7,984 nucleotides of DNA, from the NCBI GenBank assembly GCA_000435195.1, contig FR880246.1, forward strand, positions 1 through 7,984. Reading direction: 5' to 3'. The DNA comes from Clostridium sp. CAG:169 (GTDB lineage: Bacteria; Bacillota; Clostridia; Oscillospirales; Ruminococcaceae). Below the pieces are notes generated by a model. The model worked only from the letters and a program-made list of their open reading frames with translations, made no database searches and was not told the DNA's origin. Position 1 is the first letter of the stretch; each line of letters opens with the position of its first letter. Below, piece after piece: positions 1 to 5,733 of this stretch. Both the position numbers and the translations under genes were made by a program.

Positions 1-25
1 GCTGCTTTTGTGGTGTACAAAGGAT

Positions 26-688
26 TTACAGGATGCAGTACTGCTCCATATATTTTTCCATGTTGACCAGCACGGAGGCGTACTCCGGCTTTTCTTTGAG
101 GTACTCATAGATGTCGGCAACGGTGATGATGGCATGAACGTTGATGCCAAACTCCTCCTTGACTTCCATGACAGCGGTCTTGCCTGCGTTCTGTCCGACC
201 TCGCAGCGGTTGACCGAGATGAACATATCCGGGATGGTCACTTTAGCTGCGCTTTGCAGGATCGGAACAGTTTCGCGGACAGCGGTGCCGGCGGTGATAA
301 CATCCTCGATGATGATGATGCGGTCACCGTCCTTTGGCTGGTAGCCGACCAGGCTGCCGCCTTCGCCGTGGTCCTTGACCTCTTTGCGGTTGAAGAAGTA
401 TGGCTTATCTACGCCGTAGTCGCGTGCCAGCGCACCGGCTGCCGAGGTAGCCAGCGGAATGCCCTTGTAGGCAGGACCGAACATGGCGTCAAAGTTATCC
501 TTGCAGTTTTCCATGATGCACTGAGCGTAGAATTTGCCCAGGGTGGAAATCTGTGCACCGGTCTTATAGTTGCCGGTGTTGACAAAATATGGGGAAAGAC
601 GTCCGCTCTTGGTTTTAAATTCGCCAAAACGCAGAACGTCCGCGCTCATCATAAATTCGATAAATTCTTTTTTTGCAGGGGAAATCAT
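26..688 (-). CDS. pyrE: Orotate phosphoribosyltransferase
   Basis: Transfers the phosphoribosyl group of PRPP to orotate, giving orotidine 5'-phosphate in cytoplasmic de novo pyrimidine synthesis. The 220-aa product has the family marks in order: the N-terminal FGEFKTKSGRLSPYF segment (residues 21-35), GPAYKG (71-76), the flexible catalytic-loop region RKEVKDHGEG (101-110), and the PRPP-binding motif RIIIIEDVITAGTA (123-136) with its paired acidic residues. Length is close to the usual 205-220 aa. The ATG at 688-686 is preceded on the minus strand by GGAAAGGA about 9 nt upstream, and the gene ends with TAA at 28-26. It is transcribed away from the B3/B4-chromate operon. Any pyrimidine operon partner would lie beyond the left edge. 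No truncation is seen. Confidence 0.96.
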   Translation of the reverse strand: MISPAKKEFIEFMMSADVLRFGEFKTKSGRLSPYFVNTGNYKTGAQISTLGKFYAQCIMENCKDNFDAMFGPAYKGIPLATSAAGALARDYGVDKPYFFNRKEVKDHGEGGSLVGYQPKDGDRIIIIEDVITAGTAVRETVPILQSAAKVTIPDMFISVNRCEVGQNAGKTAVMEVKEEFGINVHAIITVADIYEYLKEKPEYASVLVNMEKYMEQYCIL

Positions 689-750
689 GGTGCAACATCC
701 TTTCCAATTTTGTTAAAAGGTCAGTGGGAACAAAAGTACCCTTACTTTAC

Positions 751-779
751 AGTTTACCACAGCTTTTCCGCTTCCTCAA
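751..779 (-). promoter_or_regulatory. Predicted sigma-A promoter of pyrE
   Basis: On the minus strand, -35 TTGAGG (779-774) and -10 TAAACT (756-751) are separated by 17 nt. A TG one base before the -10 makes it an extended -10. The start of transcription would be near 745, giving a leader of about 56 nt. I saw no PyrR-type binding loop or terminator in that leader. The call rests on hexamer match and spacing only. Confidence 0.5.
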
Positions 780-822
780 CCGCTGCGCGAAAAAAATGCT
801 CGAAACCAAACGAATTCGGCAC

Positions 823-852
823 TTGACTTTGTACGGGGAAAAGGGGTATAAC
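823..852 (+). promoter_or_regulatory. Predicted sigma-A promoter of the B3/B4-chromate operon
   Basis: -35 TTGACT (823-828) and -10 TATAAC (847-852) are 18 nt apart. Transcription would start near 859, about 36 nt before the TTG start at 895. It faces away from the pyrE promoter at 751-779, so the 206-bp gap between the two genes is a divergent promoter region. Confidence 0.6.
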
Positions 853-894
853 TGAAACAGAAAATGGTGTTGGAGAATAGAGGAGGAATGAATT

Positions 895-1557
895 TTGGTC
901 AATATTACCATCGACCCACAGTTCAAGGAGGTTTGGCAGCAGGCAGCTTTAGGATGTGTTCAGTGCAGGGTGGTTGTGCAGCCCAGCTCCCGGCAGCTGC
1001 TCGAAGCCATCGACGTCGTCTGCCGACGCCTGATGGACAGCATGAGCATCGAACAGATTAAAACAAGGGAGCATATTGCACAGACACGTGCCTGCTGTAC
1101 GGCACTGGGCAAGGATGTCAAGCGCTACCGCAATTCTGCTGAGGCGCTCAACCGCAGGGTGCTTCAGGGAAAGGGCTTGTATCAGATTAACAATGTCGTC
1201 GAGGTCAACAATCTGATTTCACTGGATACCGGCTATTCTTTGGGCAGCTATGATTTGGAAAAGCTGGAGGGCGACATCGTCTGGAAGCCGGCAGGGGAAG
1301 GGGTGCATTACCACGGCATCGGCAAGGAGGCGGTCAACATCGAGTTTTTGCCGGTGCTCAGCGACCGGCAGGGATTTTTTGGAAATCCAAACAGCGACAG
1401 CACCCGTGCGATGATTACCCCACAGACCACGCGGCTGCTGATGTGCGTCTTTGGGTTTGGCGGCGCGCAATCGCTGCAACCGATGCTCGGGCAGATGTGT
1501 GAGGCACTGCAAACCTACTGTGGAGCGACCGAGCTGGAAACAGCGGTGATTGTGTGA
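895..1557 (+). CDS. B3/B4 domain protein (PheRS-beta-like)
   Basis: A 220-aa stand-alone protein of the B3/B4 family, which resembles the editing-site domain of the phenylalanyl-tRNA synthetase beta chain. Supporting signals are RYRNSAEALNRRVL (residues 77-90), the following NNVVEVNNLISLDTGYSLGSYD stretch (99-120, overlapping B3/B4 core), GKEAVNIEFLPVLSD (143-157) and a GNPNSDSTRAMIT segment (163-175). Free-standing members have been proposed to act on mischarged tRNA or free aminoacyl compounds, but the substrate is not known, so no reaction is assigned. The start is TTG at 895, chosen because AGGAGG (881-886) lies 8 nt upstream; the nearby ATG at 888 is in another frame and too close to the ribosome site. 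A chromate transporter gene follows after 29 nt, so the three genes likely share one mRNA. Confidence 0.85.
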   Translation: MVNITIDPQFKEVWQQAALGCVQCRVVVQPSSRQLLEAIDVVCRRLMDSMSIEQIKTREHIAQTRACCTALGKDVKRYRNSAEALNRRVLQGKGLYQINNVVEVNNLISLDTGYSLGSYDLEKLEGDIVWKPAGEGVHYHGIGKEAVNIEFLPVLSDRQGFFGNPNSDSTRAMITPQTTRLLMCVFGFGGAQSLQPMLGQMCEALQTYCGATELETAVIV

Positions 1558-1586
1558 TTGGGTCAGAAAAGACGGAGGGATTTGAT

Positions 1587-2159
1587 ATGAAAAAGGATTT
1601 TGCCTTTTATCGGAAGCTGTTTACTTCCACCTTTTATCTGAGTGCGTTTACCTTTGGCGGAGGATATGTCATCATTCCGCTGATGCGCAAAAAATTTGTA
1701 GAGCAATTCCATTGGATTGAGGAAACCGAGATGCTCGACCTGACCGCGATTGCGCAGTCAGCTCCGGGACCGATTGCAGTCAACGCCTCCATCCTGATTG
1801 GTTATCGTCTGGCAGGATTTGCCGGTGCGATGGTCAGCACGCTGGGCACGGTGCTGCCGCCGCTGATCATCCTATCGCTGATTTCCCTTGCCTACACCGT
1901 TTTTCAAAGCAGTCTGATTGTCAAGCTGGTGCTGCGCGGGATGCAGGCAGGTGTAGCGGCAGTCATTGCAGACGTGGTCATCAGCATGGGCGGAGATGTT
2001 CTAAAGCAAAAACGGTGGCTGCCGATTTTGATTATGCTCGGTTCTTTTGCGGCTGCCTGCTTCTTTCATGTCAATGTCATGCTCATCATCATTGTCTGTG
2101 CGCTGATTGGTTTGTTTGCCACCCTGCACGACGAGCGCAACGGAAAGGCGGGTGCATAA
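1587..2159 (+). CDS. Chromate transporter, first half-size subunit
   Basis: A 190-aa hydrophobic protein of the CHR (ChrA) family, short-chain type, in which one domain is encoded per gene and two adjacent genes form the transporter. It would sit in the cytoplasmic membrane and move chromate or a related oxyanion; the natural substrate is uncertain. It shows the family signature FTFGGGYVIIPLM (residues 21-33) and QSAPGPIAVNASI (57-69), followed by several membrane segments (about 75-96, 99-120, 124-142, 155-185). The ATG at 1587 is preferred over the in-frame GTG at 1554 because GGAGGG (1574-1579) lies 7 nt before it and the GTG has no ribosome site and overlaps the stop of the upstream gene. 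The partner gene begins 2 nt after this stop codon, so translation is probably coupled. Confidence 0.9.
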   Translation: MKKDFAFYRKLFTSTFYLSAFTFGGGYVIIPLMRKKFVEQFHWIEETEMLDLTAIAQSAPGPIAVNASILIGYRLAGFAGAMVSTLGTVLPPLIILSLISLAYTVFQSSLIVKLVLRGMQAGVAAVIADVVISMGGDVLKQKRWLPILIMLGSFAAACFFHVNVMLIIIVCALIGLFATLHDERNGKAGA

Positions 2160-2161
2160 GC

Positions 2162-2734
2162 ATGACCGTACTTTTGGAACTGTTCTGGAGCTTTTTCCAG
2201 ATTGGACTGTTCAGTGTCGGCGGCGGATATGCTGCCATGCCGCTGATTCAGCATCAGGTGGTCGATCTGCACGGATGGATGACCATGCAGGAGTTTATCG
2301 ACATCATCACCATCTCGCAGATGACGCCGGGACCGATTGCCATCAATTCGGCAACCTTTGTCGGCATCCAGATTGCAGGACTGCCCGGCGCTATCATTGC
2401 GACCCTCGGCTGTGTCTTCCCTTCCTGTGTCATCGTCCTGACGCTGGCGTGGGTTTATTTTCGCTATCGCAACCTGTCGGTGGTACAGGGCGTGCTGGGC
2501 GGACTGCGTCCGGCGGTGGTGGCAATGATTGCCTCGGCAGGTATCTCCATTTTGTTCACTGCCCTGTGGAATGCCGGACCGGTTTCGCTGAACCCGGCTG
2601 ACTTGGACTGGATTGCAGCGGTGCTGTTTCTGGCAGCTCTGTTTGTTCTGCGCAAATGGAAGCTCAATCCCATCTGGGTCATGAGCGGCGCAGGCGCGGC
2701 AGGACTGATGCTGTACCTGTTGCTGGGATATTAA
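2162..2734 (+). CDS. Chromate transporter, second half-size subunit
   Basis: The second CHR-family half, also 190 aa and clearly related to the gene before it. It repeats the two motifs LFSVGGGYAAMPLI (residues 16-29) and ISQMTPGPIAINSATFVG (51-68) at matching positions, then gives about four further membrane segments. By analogy with paired short-chain CHR proteins, such as the YwrA/YwrB pair of Bacillus, both halves are needed and are thought to lie in opposite membrane orientations; that is family knowledge, not seen here. ATG 2162 follows the upstream TAA by 2 nt, and GAAAGGCGGG (2141-2150) inside the preceding gene can serve as ribosome site. The longer reading frame starting at 2015 runs through the upstream gene in another frame and is not used. 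The gene ends at 2734, just before the long stem at 2739-2815. Confidence 0.9.
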   Translation: MTVLLELFWSFFQIGLFSVGGGYAAMPLIQHQVVDLHGWMTMQEFIDIITISQMTPGPIAINSATFVGIQIAGLPGAIIATLGCVFPSCVIVLTLAWVYFRYRNLSVVQGVLGGLRPAVVAMIASAGISILFTALWNAGPVSLNPADLDWIAAVLFLAALFVLRKWKLNPIWVMSGAGAAGLMLYLLLGY

Positions 2735-2738
2735 AAGG

Positions 2739-2817
2739 AACCCGTCTTTTCTGTTCTAACATGGGACGACCCTTCATACAGATAGGGTGAACCAAAATAA
2801 CAGGAAGGGCGGGTTTT
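2739..2817 (+). terminator. Long-range 17-bp stem, terminator-like, covering the yabP ribosome site
   Basis: AACCCGTCTTTTCTGTT (2739-2755) pairs with AACAGGAAGGGCGGGTT (2799-2815) over 17 consecutive positions: 14 Watson-Crick and three G-U pairs. The 43-nt loop holds a smaller ACCCT/AGGGT stem (2769-2773 with 2784-2788). The right arm is followed by a run of only four Ts (2814-2817) and then by the yabP ATG. It therefore looks like a terminator for the chromate operon, with a large loop and weak T run. It also buries the yabP ribosome site GGAAGGG (2803-2809) in any transcript that reads in from upstream. Confidence 0.5.
2754..2782 (+). promoter_or_regulatory. Possible sigma-E-type promoter of yabP
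   Basis: CATACAGA (2775-2782) resembles the sigma-E -10 element (CATACANT, 7 of 8). A weak -35-like TTCTAAC (2754-2760) lies 14 nt upstream, the usual spacing for this sigma factor. A start near 2789 would leave a 29-nt leader. The main support is context: yabP and yabQ belong to the mother-cell sigma-E regulon in Bacillus subtilis. The -35 match is poor. Confidence 0.35.
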
Positions 2818-3099
2818 ATGAATAACGAGGAAAAAAAGAGCATGGGCGCACACAATCTGATTTTGGAGGAGCGCGGCTCACTGACGGTGACCGGTGTGGA
2901 GGACATCGACAGCTTTGATGATCAGACGGTGGTAATCTACACCGGTCTCGGCGAGCTGACCGTCCGTGGAAATCAGCTGCACATCGAGCGCATCGACCTG
3001 CAGGCAGGAGAGCTGGAGCTGCAGGGACAGGTCGATGCGCTGACCTACGCCGACCAGCCTGCGGTGAGAGGTGGATTTTTTGCGAGGATCTTCCGATAG
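2818..3099 (+). CDS. yabP: Sporulation protein YabP
   Basis: A 93-aa YabP/YqfC-family protein, a mother-cell sporulation protein that in Bacillus is linked with YabQ to the forespore membrane and cortex formation; its biochemical role is not known. The family pattern is clear: HNLILEERGSLTVTGVEDI (residues 12-30), then alternating beta-type repeats GELTVRGNQLHIERIDL (45-61) and GELELQGQVDALTY (64-77), and a C-terminal GFFARIF. There is no signal peptide or membrane segment. ATG 2818 with GGAAGGG 8 nt upstream is used. An in-frame ATG at 2842 (GAGG at 2827-2830, 11 nt before it) would give an 85-aa protein starting MGAHNLILEE, and it would lie clear of the stem at 2739-2815, so it remains a real alternative. 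yabQ follows with no gap. Confidence 0.92.
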   Translation: MNNEEKKSMGAHNLILEERGSLTVTGVEDIDSFDDQTVVIYTGLGELTVRGNQLHIERIDLQAGELELQGQVDALTYADQPAVRGGFFARIFR

Positions 3100-3663
3100 A
3101 TGATGACCGGTATCACCATCGCAAAGGAAACCCGGCTGTTTCTGCTTTCGTTGGCGGTGGGAGCAGGGATGTCTTTTCTGTACGACCTGCTGCGGGTGCT
3201 GCGCCGCAGGACCGCGCACCGCGCAGCTGCTGTTTCGCTGGAGGACATTCTGTATTTCCTGCTGTGTGCTTTGCTGCACTTTGCCTTTGTTTTAAAGGAT
3301 AACCGCGGACAACTGCGTGGGTATATCCTGGTGGGTGAGCTGCTGGGCTGGGTCTGCTGGCACCTGAGCGCAGGTGCGGTGCTGGTGGAGGCAGGCAGCC
3401 GTTTGTTGGGCATTGTGCAAAGGGTTGTGGCAGGGATTCTGCGGGTGCTGCTCTTTCCGCTGTACTGTTTGTATCGTCTGATGAGAAGGATTTCGGCAGC
3501 TTTGTCGAAGGTGCTGGAAAAAATTTTAAAAAAAGTTATACAAAAGGGGAAATATACCTTGAAACGCAAGCGGCTGATGTTGTATAATTTAATTGGTCGA
3601 TTCAAAAGAGTAAATCAGAAAAGAGGAGATTGCGATGGCATCGAAAAAGAAACCGCTGAGTAA
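3100..3663 (+). CDS. yabQ: Spore cortex membrane protein YabQ
   Basis: A 187-aa membrane protein required for spore cortex formation in Bacillus and located in the membranes around the forespore (family knowledge). Four hydrophobic segments are visible at about residues 11-29, 46-65, 74-97 and 103-125, with the family-typical GAGMSFLYDLLRVLRR (21-36) after the first. The C-terminal third (128-187) is strongly basic and probably cytoplasmic. ATG 3100 directly follows the yabP stop TAG (3097-3099); a second ATG at 3103 is equally possible. No good ribosome site lies at normal distance (GAGG at 3084-3087 is 12 nt away), so translation is probably coupled to yabP. The last 29 nt overlap divIC in another frame. 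Confidence 0.92.
   Translation: MMTGITIAKETRLFLLSLAVGAGMSFLYDLLRVLRRRTAHRAAAVSLEDILYFLLCALLHFAFVLKDNRGQLRGYILVGELLGWVCWHLSAGAVLVEAGSRLLGIVQRVVAGILRVLLFPLYCLYRLMRRISAALSKVLEKILKKVIQKGKYTLKRKRLMLYNLIGRFKRVNQKRGDCDGIEKETAE
3559..3588 (+). promoter_or_regulatory. Predicted sigma-A promoter for divIC inside yabQ
   Basis: TTGAAA (3559-3564) and a perfect TATAAT (3583-3588) are separated by 18 nt, within the 3' part of yabQ. Transcription would start near 3595, about 40 nt before divIC. A vegetative promoter here makes sense because divIC is needed in growing cells whereas yabP and yabQ are sporulation genes. Confidence 0.55.
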
Positions 3664-3934
3664 AAACCGTCTGCTGGTCGCGTCGATGGCTGTGTTTATA
3701 GCGGTCTGCTCTTTTAAGATTGTGAGCACCCAGATGGAAGTTTCTGCCAAGCAGTACGAGCTCGAGCAGCTGGAAAAAAGTATCGAACAGCAGCAGAAGA
3801 TCAACGAGGAACTGGAAAATCAGTTGGAGCAGGGAAAGAACGATCAGGGCGAGGTCATCGGTAGAATCGCGTTTGAACAGTACGGGTATGGTTACCCGGA
3901 CGAACATATTTATATTGACAGCCAGGCCAGCTGA
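3635..3934 (+). CDS. divIC: Cell division protein DivIC (FtsB/DivIC family)
   Basis: A 99-aa bitopic membrane protein of the septum-formation-initiator family. DivIC acts with FtsL and DivIB in the division complex that activates septal peptidoglycan synthesis. A short basic N-terminus (residues 1-12) is followed by one membrane helix (about 13-31), a coiled coil rich in E and Q (about 37-68), and a small C-terminal domain with IAFEQYGYGYPDEHIYI. The size matches the family (about 100-125 aa). GAGGAG (3623-3628) lies 6 nt before the ATG. The start overlaps the end of yabQ by 29 nt. Position between yabQ and an S1-domain gene matches the Bacillus yabP-yabQ-divIC-yabR order and supports the name. 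Confidence 0.88.
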   Translation: MASKKKPLSKNRLLVASMAVFIAVCSFKIVSTQMEVSAKQYELEQLEKSIEQQQKINEELENQLEQGKNDQGEVIGRIAFEQYGYGYPDEHIYIDSQAS

Positions 3935-3943
3935 GCTTACATT
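3915..3943 (+). promoter_or_regulatory. Possible promoter of yabR at the end of divIC
   Basis: A perfect -35 TTGACA (3915-3920) and a weaker -10 TACATT (3938-3943) are separated by 17 nt, with the predicted start near 3950 and a 25-nt leader to yabR. The -35 lies in divIC coding sequence. The -10 matches only 4 of 6 consensus bases, so this is tentative. Confidence 0.35.
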
Positions 3944-3974
3944 TTATAAGATTTAGGAGGACGTTGTAGAAATT

Positions 3975-4478
3975 ATGCAGTTAGCGATTGGAGACGTACT
4001 GGAAGGAAAAGTTACCGGCATCACCAAATTTGGCGCCTTTGTAGAACTTGAACCGGGCAAGACCGGCATGGTCCACATTTCTGAGGTGTCTACCGATTAT
4101 GTGGAGGACATTTCCCAGTATTTAAAGAAGGACCAGACGGTCAAGGTCAAAGTTATCAATATCACAGAAGAAGGAAAGATCAGTCTCTCCATCAAAAAGG
4201 CGATGCCAAGAGAACCGCGCCCCGAGCAGCACAATGCGGGAGGCAAGGGTGGTTCCAAAAACTTTGGAAACAGACGTTATGACAACAGCAGCAAACGTCC
4301 CTTCAATCCACAGCAGGTCAGCAGCTATGAGTGGAATCCGCGCAAAAATGAGAGCGCATCTTTTGAGGATATGCTCAACAAATTTAAACAGACCAGCGAT
4401 GACAAGATGTCTGATTTGAAAAAGTACCGCGGAGAGGTCAAACGTGGCTCGGCAAACCGCCGTTCCCGTCAGGATTGA
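3975..4478 (+). CDS. yabR: S1 RNA-binding domain protein, YabR-like
   Basis: A 167-aa cytoplasmic protein with one N-terminal S1 domain (residues about 3-75), readable from GDVLEGKVTGITKFGAFVEL and GKTGMVHISEV, ending KISLSIKKA. The remaining 90 residues are basic and of low complexity, rich in R, K, N, G and S, and are probably flexible; a short stretch SFEDMLNKFKQ near residues 132-142 is typical of this group. The S1 fold binds single-stranded RNA; the exact role of YabR is unknown. The best ribosome site TTAGGAGG (3953-3960) is 14 nt from the ATG, longer than normal, but there is no closer usual start codon in frame. It is the last gene of the sporulation/division operon and ends 23 nt before a strong terminator. 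Confidence 0.85.
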   Translation: MQLAIGDVLEGKVTGITKFGAFVELEPGKTGMVHISEVSTDYVEDISQYLKKDQTVKVKVINITEEGKISLSIKKAMPREPRPEQHNAGGKGGSKNFGNRRYDNSSKRPFNPQQVSSYEWNPRKNESASFEDMLNKFKQTSDDKMSDLKKYRGEVKRGSANRRSRQD

Positions 4479-4501
4479 TCGGCAAAACCAAACAGAAGAT
4501 C

Positions 4502-4537
4502 AAAAGGAGAAGCGGGGATACCGGCTTCTCCTTTTTT
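4502..4537 (+). terminator. Intrinsic terminator after yabR
   Basis: AAAAGGAGAAGC (4502-4513) pairs with GCTTCTCCTTTT (4524-4535), a 12-bp stem whose right arm runs into six Ts (4532-4537). The 10-nt loop can close further with a GATA tetraloop. It ends the yabP-yabQ-divIC-yabR operon and lies only 20 nt before the next gene. Confidence 0.85.
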
Positions 4538-4557
4538 GCAATATGGGAGGACATCCG

Positions 4558-5664
4558 ATGCAGGGGAAAAAGTGGATGGAAAGAATCTGCCGACGCTACA
4601 GCGAGATTTTGGGCGAACAGCTGACAGGAATTTATCTGCACGGCTCGGCTGCCTTTGGCTGTGCGTCCGATGCAAGCGATCTGGATTTTATCGTGGTCGT
4701 GTCAGGTGCGCCTTCACAGCAGCAAAAGAGGGAGATGATTGCCCTGCTGCTGTGTCTGAGCCGAGAGCCGGATGCACCCGGCAAGGGATTTGAGATGAGC
4801 GTGGTGGAGCAAACAGTTTGCAGACCATTTTGTTACCCCACACCCTACCTGCTGCATTACTCGCAGAGCTATCAAAAGCAGTTTACCGAAGATTTGGACG
4901 GATGGTGCCGCCGCATGAACGGGGTGGACTATGACCTGGCAGCACACTTCACTGTCATCCGTCAGGCGGGCATCTGCCTGTGCGGAAAACCGATTGCAGC
5001 GGTGTTTGGGCAGGTGCCGCGGGAAAACTATCTGGGCAGCATCTGTCGGGACGTGCAGGATGCGCCCATGCAGATACTGGACCAGCCGCTCTACCTGACT
5101 TTGAACCTATGCAGGGTGCTGGCAGCCTGCCGGCAGGGATTGGTGCTTTCCAAGTGTGAGGGTGTGTGCTGGGCAATGCAGGAAGACTCGCTGGCAGAGT
5201 TTCTCCCGATGCTCAAGCAGGCGCAGCTTTGCTACCAAAGCGCAGAGGAATTTATTTGGGAGAGCGAACCGCTGAAGCGGTTTGCTAAAATAGCTTTAAA
5301 CCAAATCGACAGCGCCCTGTTGAAAACACAGCAGGATGAAAAAAGGAGGATTTGTCAGATGGAGCAGAACAAGGCAGAAAAATGGTGTAAAATCGAAATC
5401 TATAATGAATACCTTAAAAAGATTCCCAGCCTGCTGGTGCAGATTCATGCCGTAGAAAAGATGTATGAAAAGGCAAAGCTGGAGCAGCAGATGCTGACCA
5501 CACAGCCGGAAAACGACAGCAGAAGGCAGTATCAGGCGCGGCTGGATTCCACCGAGCGTCAGTGCGCCTGCCGTTTGCAGGAGATGCAGGAGGAGCTGCG
5601 CCTGGTGCAGGGACTCAAGGCACAGTTGGAGGAGGAGCTGGGTGAACAGCTCGGATGTAAGTAA
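4558..5664 (+). CDS. ANT/AadA-like nucleotidyltransferase with C-terminal coiled coil
   Basis: A 368-aa protein in two parts. Residues 1-267 resemble aminoglycoside O-nucleotidyltransferases of the ANT(9)/ANT(3'') type: the nucleotidyltransferase motif GIYLHGSAAFG (24-34) with GS at 29-30 and the metal-binding pair D41-L-D43 in SDLDFIVVV, then the C-terminal helical domain with YLTLNLCRVLAACRQGLVLSK (about 180-200), close to the same stretch in AadA proteins. Transfer of AMP to a small alcohol is the family reaction; a resistance role cannot be claimed from sequence. Residues 268-368 are a charged coiled-coil module rich in E, Q and K that I do not recognise. The start ATG 4558 has GGGAGG (4545-4550) 7 nt upstream; the frame stays open back to 4444 but that part crosses the yabR terminator. 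No good promoter is seen between the terminator and the gene, so read-through may supply it. Confidence 0.85.
   Translation: MQGKKWMERICRRYSEILGEQLTGIYLHGSAAFGCASDASDLDFIVVVSGAPSQQQKREMIALLLCLSREPDAPGKGFEMSVVEQTVCRPFCYPTPYLLHYSQSYQKQFTEDLDGWCRRMNGVDYDLAAHFTVIRQAGICLCGKPIAAVFGQVPRENYLGSICRDVQDAPMQILDQPLYLTLNLCRVLAACRQGLVLSKCEGVCWAMQEDSLAEFLPMLKQAQLCYQSAEEFIWESEPLKRFAKIALNQIDSALLKTQQDEKRRICQMEQNKAEKWCKIEIYNEYLKKIPSLLVQIHAVEKMYEKAKLEQQMLTTQPENDSRRQYQARLDSTERQCACRLQEMQEELRLVQGLKAQLEEELGEQLGCK
5342..5361 (+). promoter_or_regulatory. Internal ribosome site and ATG at the domain junction of the ANT-like gene
   Basis: AAAGGAGG (5342-5349) stands 9 nt before an in-frame ATG (5359-5361), exactly where the nucleotidyltransferase part ends and the coiled-coil part begins. 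Initiation here would make a 101-aa coiled-coil protein (5359-5664). An out-of-frame TGA at 5337-5339 just before the ribosome site gives the stretch the look of an ordinary gene-gene junction. Either the gene makes two products, or two genes fused, or a one-base error joins two genes. Confidence 0.5.
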
Positions 5665-5675
5665 AAGGGTAGGAT

Positions 5676-5709
5676 AAAAAAAGAGCGGATGCAAACGCAT
5701 CCGCTCTTT
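5676..5709. terminator. Bidirectional terminator between convergent genes
   Basis: A perfect 13-bp stem, AAAGAGCGGATGC (5680-5692) with its complement (5697-5709), closes an AAAC loop. Read on the minus strand the stem is followed by a run of seven Ts (complement of 5676-5682, three of them within the stem), a strong terminator for the zinc-ribbon gene. Read on the plus strand the T run is short and broken, so termination of the ANT-like gene should be weaker. Confidence 0.8.
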
Positions 5710-5710
5710 C

Positions 5711-5733
5711 AGTTTCTTTTGAGAAAAGAAACT
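5711..5733. repeat. Second perfect hairpin next to the terminator
   Basis: AGTTTCTTTT (5711-5720) and AAAAGAAACT (5724-5733) form a perfect 10-bp inverted repeat around a GAG loop. It starts at the stop codon of the zinc-ribbon gene, 1 nt from the 13-bp terminator stem. It may protect the 3' end of that mRNA or help termination on the plus strand. Confidence 0.5.

Noticed and set aside
301..330. GATGATGATGATG run as a simple-sequence phase-variation repeat
   Set aside because: It encodes the conserved IIIIED of the PyrE PRPP-binding motif and is explained by that protein sequence; triplet changes would also not shift the frame.
8..826. 272-codon open frame on the plus strand opposite pyrE
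   Set aside because: It is antisense to a clear pyrE, has no recognisable domain or ribosome site, and owes its openness to the codon pattern of the opposite strand.
2107..2601. 164-codon plus-strand frame overlapping the second chromate transporter
   Set aside because: It lies in a different frame over a well-matched transporter gene; its composition (many C, H and R) is typical of an out-of-frame reading.
3045..3605. 186-codon minus-strand frame opposite yabQ
   Set aside because: It is a shadow of yabQ, rich in R, S and P without domain motifs; yabQ fits its family and operon position.
4444..4557. N-terminal extension of the ANT-like gene
   Set aside because: The frame is open but crosses the end of yabR and its terminator; the ATG at 4558 has a good ribosome site and starts next to the conserved domain.
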